Positions 58,949 to 64,000 of a DNA stretch of 64,000 nucleotides are shown here, piece after piece. Position 1 is the stretch's first letter. Each line of letters begins with the position of its first letter. A program made the translations under genes and the position numbers. This DNA is from Phellopilus nigrolimitatus (lineage: Eukaryota > Basidiomycota > Agaricomycetes > Hymenochaetales > Hymenochaetaceae). The stretch is from contig JAJOHG010000005.1 of the NCBI GenBank assembly GCA_021029095.1, positions 62,001-126,000 on the forward strand, given 5' to 3'. The notes beneath the pieces were generated by a model. That model did not search any database, had not been told where the DNA came from, and saw only the letters and a list, made by a program, of their open reading frames with translations.

Positions 58949-59707
58949 AAGCTCATCACACCAGCGCACCATGGAGATCGTTGTGCAACCAGCAGGTCGC
59001 CGGCTACCATCGTTCTACCGACACTCGCTTTTGGAGTTGGGGGATTTCTGTGGTTGGAAAAATTTCCGAGACTTTCGACCTCTTGGACGGGATCCACTTG
59101 GGTTTTTGCGCCATTCCTTTCTGTCTTGTTTTATCGCCCATCGCTCTCGCTCATTGCCTACTTATTCAAACCAGACCCCTGCCTTTGCTTAACTCCGAAA
59201 CTCTACACACATTGTTTAAAAGGGGACCTGCTTCCACGCCGCGCTGCACTTGCATTCTTGTTTCTTTGTTCACCATGTCCAAGTCAGCTTTTCGACTAGT
59301 CCTCTCAACCACTTTTAACCCCCCTTACCCCTCATTTCCACTTGAGTCAGCACGGCTTACGGTCTCCGTTTACTTATTATATTTCTTCTTCACATTTCCA
59401 GGATTTCTTGTTTCTTGTGTAGATAGTATTTTCGTTCTTTCGCCTCTTTCCCCTTCTTTTTCGGTATCAGTACATCACCGCTGTAGTCCTGCATCCACCA
59501 TGAAGGCGCCCACCCGCTAGCAATCGACATGCCCCATACAAGGGAACAGAACTAATTTATCCCGCGAACGACACTCCTTCGATGCGTTGGACTTCTGATT
59601 GATTCAATCTTGCTAAAGATAATTGTCTTCGTGGATAGGAATTAAATGATTAAATGCGTGACCGCAAGCCGATCATGCATGAAGCGATCGGGAAGGACGT
59701 CTAGAGT
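58949..59707. other. Convergent 3' interval, G-gamma 1 / thioredoxin
   Basis: About 760 bp between two stop codons. The plus-strand open frame that runs through it to 59520 is pyrimidine-rich and overlaps the G-gamma gene in another frame; no gene called. Confidence 0.4.
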
Positions 59708-60388
59708 TCACAGCTGTGCAATGAAGTCCTTCACACGCGGCTCGGGCAGTGCACCCGTGAACTTTAGGACCGGCTCGCCGTTCTTGAACGCGACGACCGT
59801 CGGCAGTGAGCTCACCTGTGACATTAAAGCAAGCAACAAATGCGTCAAGTCAGCTTGGCTGCACTGCCAGAATGCATGCTCGGCGATAACGAAATGGGAA
59901 CGCGCCTGGTACTTCATGGCCAGCTCGCCGTTGGCGTCCGTGTCGACAGTGACCAGGTCGAGCGCAAGCCCACTGCCCGTTTTGATTGCATCAGCGTTCT
60001 CGGTGGCCGTCAGCTTCTCGAGGATGGGCGAAAGCATCTTGCAGGGGCCGCACCAACTGAGTTCGAGGTGAATACTCAGGCCGCGTTCATATGGCGAAGG
60101 ACAAACTTGGCGTAGAAATCGACGAGAACGACCTTCCCTTGTGAACTGTCTTTCGAAATAGCTTTGAGAAATGTCTGTAGGCGTTTTTAATGTTTCGCTT
60201 GACACTTGGCGCCGAATAAAACGTCTGTGTGCACTCACAACCTCGTCCGCGTCAAGGAACTGCTTCTTTCGACACACCGTCGAATGAAAGGTTCTTATCA
60301 GGGCATGACCTTGATTTGTGGGTGCGCAAGCCCATGAACTGCGCGTCTTAATAGGATTTCGGAGAGCGGTACGAAGGGCAGACATCAT
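59708..60388 (-). CDS. Mitochondrial thioredoxin
   Basis: Disulfide reductase with the active site WCGPCK. Start at the first ATG, 60388 (MMSALRTALRNPIKTRSSWA); the N-terminus is basic, poor in acids, and ends FHSTVCRKKQ, a mitochondrial presequence. After splicing: DADEVTFLKAISKDSSQGKV, VLVDFYANWCGPCKMLSPI, LVTVDTDANGELAMKYQ, VSSLPTVVAFKNGEPVLKF, GALPEPRVKDFIAQL. The cis-Pro (SLPT) is present. Stop TGA 59710-59708. Lies between the two G-gamma genes. Confidence 0.92.
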   Translation of the reverse strand: MMSALRTALRNPIKTRSSWACAPTNQGHALIRTFHSTVCRKKQFLDADEVVSAHRRFIRRQVSSETLKTPTDISQSYFERQFTREGRSRRFLRQVCPSPYERGLSIHLELSWCGPCKMLSPILEKLTATENADAIKTGSGLALDLVTVDTDANGELAMKYQARSHFVIAEHAFWQCSQADLTHLLLALMSQVSSLPTVVAFKNGEPVLKFTGALPEPRVKDFIAQL

Positions 60389-60813
60389 GGGTAAGAGCAA
60401 GGCACGGCTGCTGATCACACAGGATGACGCTGGACCATCGTCCTCTCGCTCTTAGGTCTAGACTAAGCACAGTTTACAGAAAGCGTCGGGCTCATACATC
60501 CGGATTTACGTCAGATATGTAGAGCTGAAGCTGAAAGCACGGACGGTGATGCGTATGATATAAATATGTAGCACAAAACAGCCAATGCTTAATGATAACC
60601 GAGCGAAGGAAAACCTGTAGCCATACAGACCATGTTGATACAAGAAATATACAGCAACACAGGAAAGCAATAGAAGAGTGAAAGCGAAACACAAACAGTC
60701 CAGGGAAAATGACAAAGACAAGGTCCACTTCAAACGAGGCGTAAGCACTTTCCACACGAATATAAAACATGCGATAAACGCACATCGAGCTCGAGAGGGC
60801 CGGTCATAAGAGT

Positions 60814-61190
60814 CTACACGATGACGCAACCATTACACATGCCAACTTGTCGCTGAGGGCCGTATGGATCCTCCCCTTTGTTGACTGGCCCCCACACCGA
60901 AGGCACCTATTGGGTGTAAATTTTACATCCGCGTCTCAAAGGGCGCGCGTAAATCGAATGCACTTACAAGATGGTCTTTCGTCTGTCTGCAGTAACGTAT
61001 TAAGCTAGAGATGAACATGTTGTGTGAGCTCGTTTGACGAAGGACGCAGAAGAGCATCAGATACGTACTTGGCGCTCGCCTCACTCACTCTAATCCGCGG
61101 GCGTGCAAGGTCTTCGCGCAGGCGAGCGTTGTGCTCTGTCAGGCGCCGCAGCTTGAGCTCCGACATAGATTGCTTGTGCGGACGATTCAT
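60814..61190 (-). CDS. Heterotrimeric G-protein gamma subunit (copy 2)
   Basis: Paralogue of the gene at 58552-58948. Start ATG 61190 ([20 protein letters not shown]), then [53 protein letters not shown], ending MCNGCVIV; stop TAG 60816-60814. CVIV is a CaaX box; its terminal residue differs from copy 1 (Met against Val) and could change prenyl preference. Both introns are at the same positions and phases as in copy 1. Frame intact. Confidence 0.92.
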
Positions 61191-61625
61191 GGCTGTAGGA
61201 TATTCGGTAGCAGTTCTTTTTGTCGAAAGATAAGGAATGAGAGAGTGGTCGATGTGCGTGTGCTGAACAAGAACAATGTGGTCGCTCGGCGCTCTGGCGT
61301 CAAACGACTGCACGGCCATCAGCGGAGTTGAACGAGCTGTGAATAATGTACAGGACATACCTTGATGGCGACTATGCTATACAAGGCCTGCTGAATGCAG
61401 AGAACACCTACAACAACGATGACTGCGACGAGGACGACGATGACAACGGTGCGTTGGTGAGAAGTGGCCACCAGTTGGGCCGTCGTGCGCTTCTGGATAT
61501 CACGTGCACGTACTATACGTCGATTGTGAGCCGCGGATTGGACGCGTTTCTTCCCTTCCCCGTACACTCATTACAAGTAAAAAATGGGACGCGCAAGCAC
61601 ACCTCTGCAAGCACGAAACTCACCG

Positions 61626-62833
61626 ATGAATGCTGGGAAGGCAGGCGGCAGCAAGAACTCGCTTGTCAGATCGAGTGCGTGAAGATGTCTCCGCAATCGA
61701 CATGGAACTTACAAACTAAGTAGTATTCAAGCCTCCTCGCTCACCGAACATTGGTAAACCACAGCGCTCGCCATTCAACTTTAAACCTCTGAGGCAGTCC
61801 CCGTACAATCGGCCTGTGCGCGTGCTGAAGAATAAACTTTACACCATCCGCGAGGAGTCGCCAGAACAGATTGTCGAAGTGGAGGATCGTAAAGACGCCT
61901 ACCAGAAAGATGCAAGCTTCTACAAAGATTTCGATATTGCAGAACTTTCCGATGGCGATGAAGGCGAGAGCAGCGAGACTTCCGATTTTGAAGGATGGGA
62001 CGATGAGTCGACGCTGGTGGCCAAGTTCCAGGAGAAGTGAGTCACGCAAATTCGTTGAGCTTGTACCAAACTCACGTCTTGTCCCTCAGTGCTCCGGAAC
62101 TCTCAGAGCGCGAGAAGCTTGCAAACCTTGCATATCAGCTGGAAGGCCCAATGCAAGCGCGAGGTGCTCTCTTGAAGCAATATTTAGCGCATACAATCGC
62201 CCCTGCTGCTCGGAAGGTCAAGGAAGTGCATACTGTCTTGGAGCAAAAGGTCGACGTCACTTTCGGGTAGGCATATATTCCCTTTCTTGCACCTCGCGAA
62301 AAATGGAATGACCGAAAATGTGAAGCGTGGGTGTGTTGTCCTTTGACGACTCGTGCAAGAAGATCGAGCAACTCTCTCTCCGAGATGAAGAGGACCTCAA
62401 AAATCTGTACATTGACACTCAGGTCCGTATATGTACTTTTCACAATTTCGCGATCTGCGTATAGAATAACTAACTTCTTGGTGTATTTCAGCGTGTCGTC
62501 AGAGAGCTTTTTAGACAGCTAAGGGACGCATACCAGAAGCGAGACCAGTTATGGAACAACCTACACGACGTTGTTGATAGAAGTGGTATGTTATTGACAG
62601 GCAAAATTTCATGATTCGCTCTGCTTCATCACGGAAATGCAGTCTATGAAATCTATTACTGACTCTAGTCCAACTCAGCTGCGAAGACTTCGGCTATAAT
62701 TACCGCTCTTCCGGTTGACCTAGACGAGACCATCTCTGCCATAGAGAAAAAATCGAAAGATATGTCCAAGTCCGGAGGCATCGACGGAAAGGCAAAGCAA
62801 AAGCTGTTGAGAGAGCTTCTAGCGGAGATGTGA
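61626..62833 (+). CDS. Uncharacterised acidic/coiled protein
   Basis: I do not recognise the family. Start ATG 61626 (MNAGKAGGSKNSLVRSIFKP) with an intron from GTGCGT at about 61688 to TAG near 61723; stop TGA 62831-62833; about six exons, frame consistent. N-terminal basic/Pro-rich segment RSPFNFKPLRQSPYNRPVRV, then acidic KDFDIAELSDGDEGESSETS and FEGWDDESTLVAKFQEK, then helices LSEREKLANLAYQLEGPMQA, CKKIEQLSLRDEEDLKNLY, VVRELFRQLRDAYQKRDQLW and SAIEKKSKDMSKSGGIDGKA. The build (disordered start, coiled C-terminus) recalls kin of small chromatin or kinetochore subunits, but that is guesswork. Divergent from G-gamma copy 2. Confidence 0.75.
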
Positions 62834-63307
62834 AACTGGTTTTAGTCTTAAACCTCTGCGCTCTAGGCATTCCTCTTCCGTGTCTCCTATGCATTAAACT
62901 ACACTCGCTTTAATTCTGGACTACAACACCGCAACTGCTCTGTACCACCTGTACTCTTGCTCCTCGACTGTTCTCCGCGTTCTGTGAAATGTCCTGTCAT
63001 GTTTCTGATTCCCTCTTCTTTCGTGACCCCTGAATTCTGTTATGTTCTGTAATGCGCATGTATTTCTACAGGTAGTTTTTTCCTTAGTCGATTCGATTGC
63101 AATGTAAAATCGAGACCTTGATACCTCAGAAGAATACGATTTTTATTTTTATTTTTGTTCTGTGTCGCGGCTGATGCGCGTCGCGTAATTACGCGTCGCT
63201 GATCACTAAATTGTACGTACGAGTGCGTACGTGCCTATCGACAACGACAGCTTGACAAACAGCAGTGATCGTATCTTGACCTCAGCGTCGACCATTCGCC
63301 TTGGAGC
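62834..63307. other. Intergenic interval before the TLC-domain gene
   Basis: 474 bp holding the 3' UTR of the preceding gene and the promoter of the TLC gene; nothing else seen. Confidence 0.4.
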
Positions 63308-64000
63308 ATGGCAGATACGCTCGATGTCGTGCGCCTTCTGCTGGAAGACGTGTCCCGGCCCCTCGCTCACGGACTCGGACTCACCAAGCTCCCCGCTCAT
63401 TTCCCCATTCTGGTAGGCTCTGCAGTCTTCTTCTGGGCAGTGCACATCGCCGTGGCGCCCGCATTGAGCTCGGCGTTTTTTCCCGGGAGCTATGGTCGAC
63501 TGAAGACGGCGCGGGACAGGAATAACTGGTGAGCGCTTGAGCGGCTAATGGTGTATTGTATGCTAAAGGAACGACAAATTGAACGCAACCGTGGCTGATC
63601 GGATTGTCGGGTGCTGCGTTGGTCGGGAAATAAACTGGAATTATTTAAATGTGTTCGTGCAGGAATATCCGCGTCGTCTCTCTCGTGCACGCGCTTGTCA
63701 TTATCCCTCTCGCCCTCCGAAGTCTTGATTTCCCTGCGCTCAATGCGGACCGCGTCTTCGGGTGGGACCCGCGAGTGGGGACGTTGACTGGCATCGCATG
63801 CGGCTATTTCCTGTGGGATACACTCGAGTCGGTGATTCATCTGTCTGAAATCGGATTCGTCGTACATGGTACGTTCTTCGCATAACTTCATGTATCTTAT
63901 CTTGTTCACTCATTTTGATTTCTACGTTTTCTCCTATCAATAATCTCGATGAGCAGGTCTGGCATGCTTCTTCATTTTCTCCCTTTCCTTCGTATGTATG
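63308..64000 (+). CDS. TLC (TRAM-LAG1-CLN8) domain membrane protein, partial
   Basis: Polytopic endoplasmic-reticulum-type membrane protein of the TMEM56/TLCD family. Start ATG 63308 (MADTLDVVRLLLEDVSRPLA); three exons in the window and the last runs off the right edge. Membrane segments: FPILVGSAVFFWAVHIAVAP, VVSLVHALVIIPLALRSLD, GTLTGIACGYFLWDTLESVI, then HGLACFFIFSLSFVCM at the edge. The order VSLVHA, a Trp-Asp pair and YFLWD is typical of the fungal TLC family. Function in lipid metabolism is only inferred. Confidence 0.8.

Noticed and set aside
58741..59520. Long plus-strand frame of 259 codons
   Set aside because: It overlaps the third exon of the G-gamma gene in another frame and continues into pyrimidine-rich sequence; the encoded residues are typical of translated T/C-rich DNA.
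61319..61703. Minus-strand frame with a hydrophobic run (VVIVVLVAVIVVVGVL), possible small membrane protein
   Set aside because: The hydrophobic run is the complement of a GAC/GAT-rich low-complexity stretch, the candidate exons do not join in phase, and it overlaps the well-supported gene starting at 61626.
1..64000. tRNA, rRNA, CRISPR array, transposase or reverse-transcriptase ORF
   Set aside because: Looked for and not seen. The inverted repeat at 28925-29193 has no coding capacity and is a single pair, not an array.

Overview
The window is nuclear DNA from a basidiomycete fungus, most likely an Agaricomycete. Genes are dense, mostly single-copy housekeeping genes, and nearly all are cut by many 48-65 nt introns with GT(R)NGT donors, CTRAY-like branch sites and YAG acceptors. 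The gene content (Rco1-type double-PHD protein, WOPR regulator, Csm1/Pcs1 monopolin, fused TrpA-TrpB, CaaX G-gamma subunits, serine-rich GPI-anchored cupredoxin) is fungal. I see no transposon ORF, rRNA, tRNA or CRISPR.

Layout, left to right. COG4 (minus, runs off the left edge) is divergent from a class V myosin. An unassigned 1.3 kb follows, then an Rco1-like PHD protein and a phosphoglucomutase/phosphopentomutase convergent with MCMBP. After an unassigned 1.8 kb come PET100 (minus), a Sac-domain phosphoinositide phosphatase, eEF1B and a WDR26/Gid7 WD40 protein. A 2.6 kb gene-poor stretch carries a 126-bp inverted repeat. Elongin A (minus), a Gti1/Pac2 WOPR protein, Cwf18/CCDC12 (minus), mitochondrial EF4 (GUF1), eIF2B-beta (minus), amidophosphoribosyltransferase (ADE4), a myotubularin, S-adenosylmethionine synthetase, tryptophan synthase (minus), L-asparaginase with ankyrin repeats (plus), Csm1/Pcs1 (minus) and a cupredoxin (minus) follow. 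The right end has two paralogous G-gamma genes facing each other around a mitochondrial thioredoxin, an unrecognised acidic/coiled protein, and a TLC-domain membrane protein cut by the right edge.

The neighbours do not form one pathway; this is ordinary fungal synteny with many divergent pairs sharing 100-250 bp promoters (COG4/MYO5, CWF18/GUF1, TRP/asparaginase) and close convergent pairs (PGM/MCMBP, 80 bp apart).

The most interesting features are in gene structure. The ADE4 start codon appears to be split by an intron. Several micro-exons (8-24 nt) encode or flank catalytic loops. There are four well-supported GC-AG introns plus one probable one. Single-base frameshifts interrupt otherwise well-conserved genes (Sac phosphatase, GUF1, myotubularin, SAM synthetase, asparaginase); together these look like consensus-sequence indel errors rather than real gene death.

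All splice calls were made by eye from splice signals and protein-family continuity; no alignment program or database was run.
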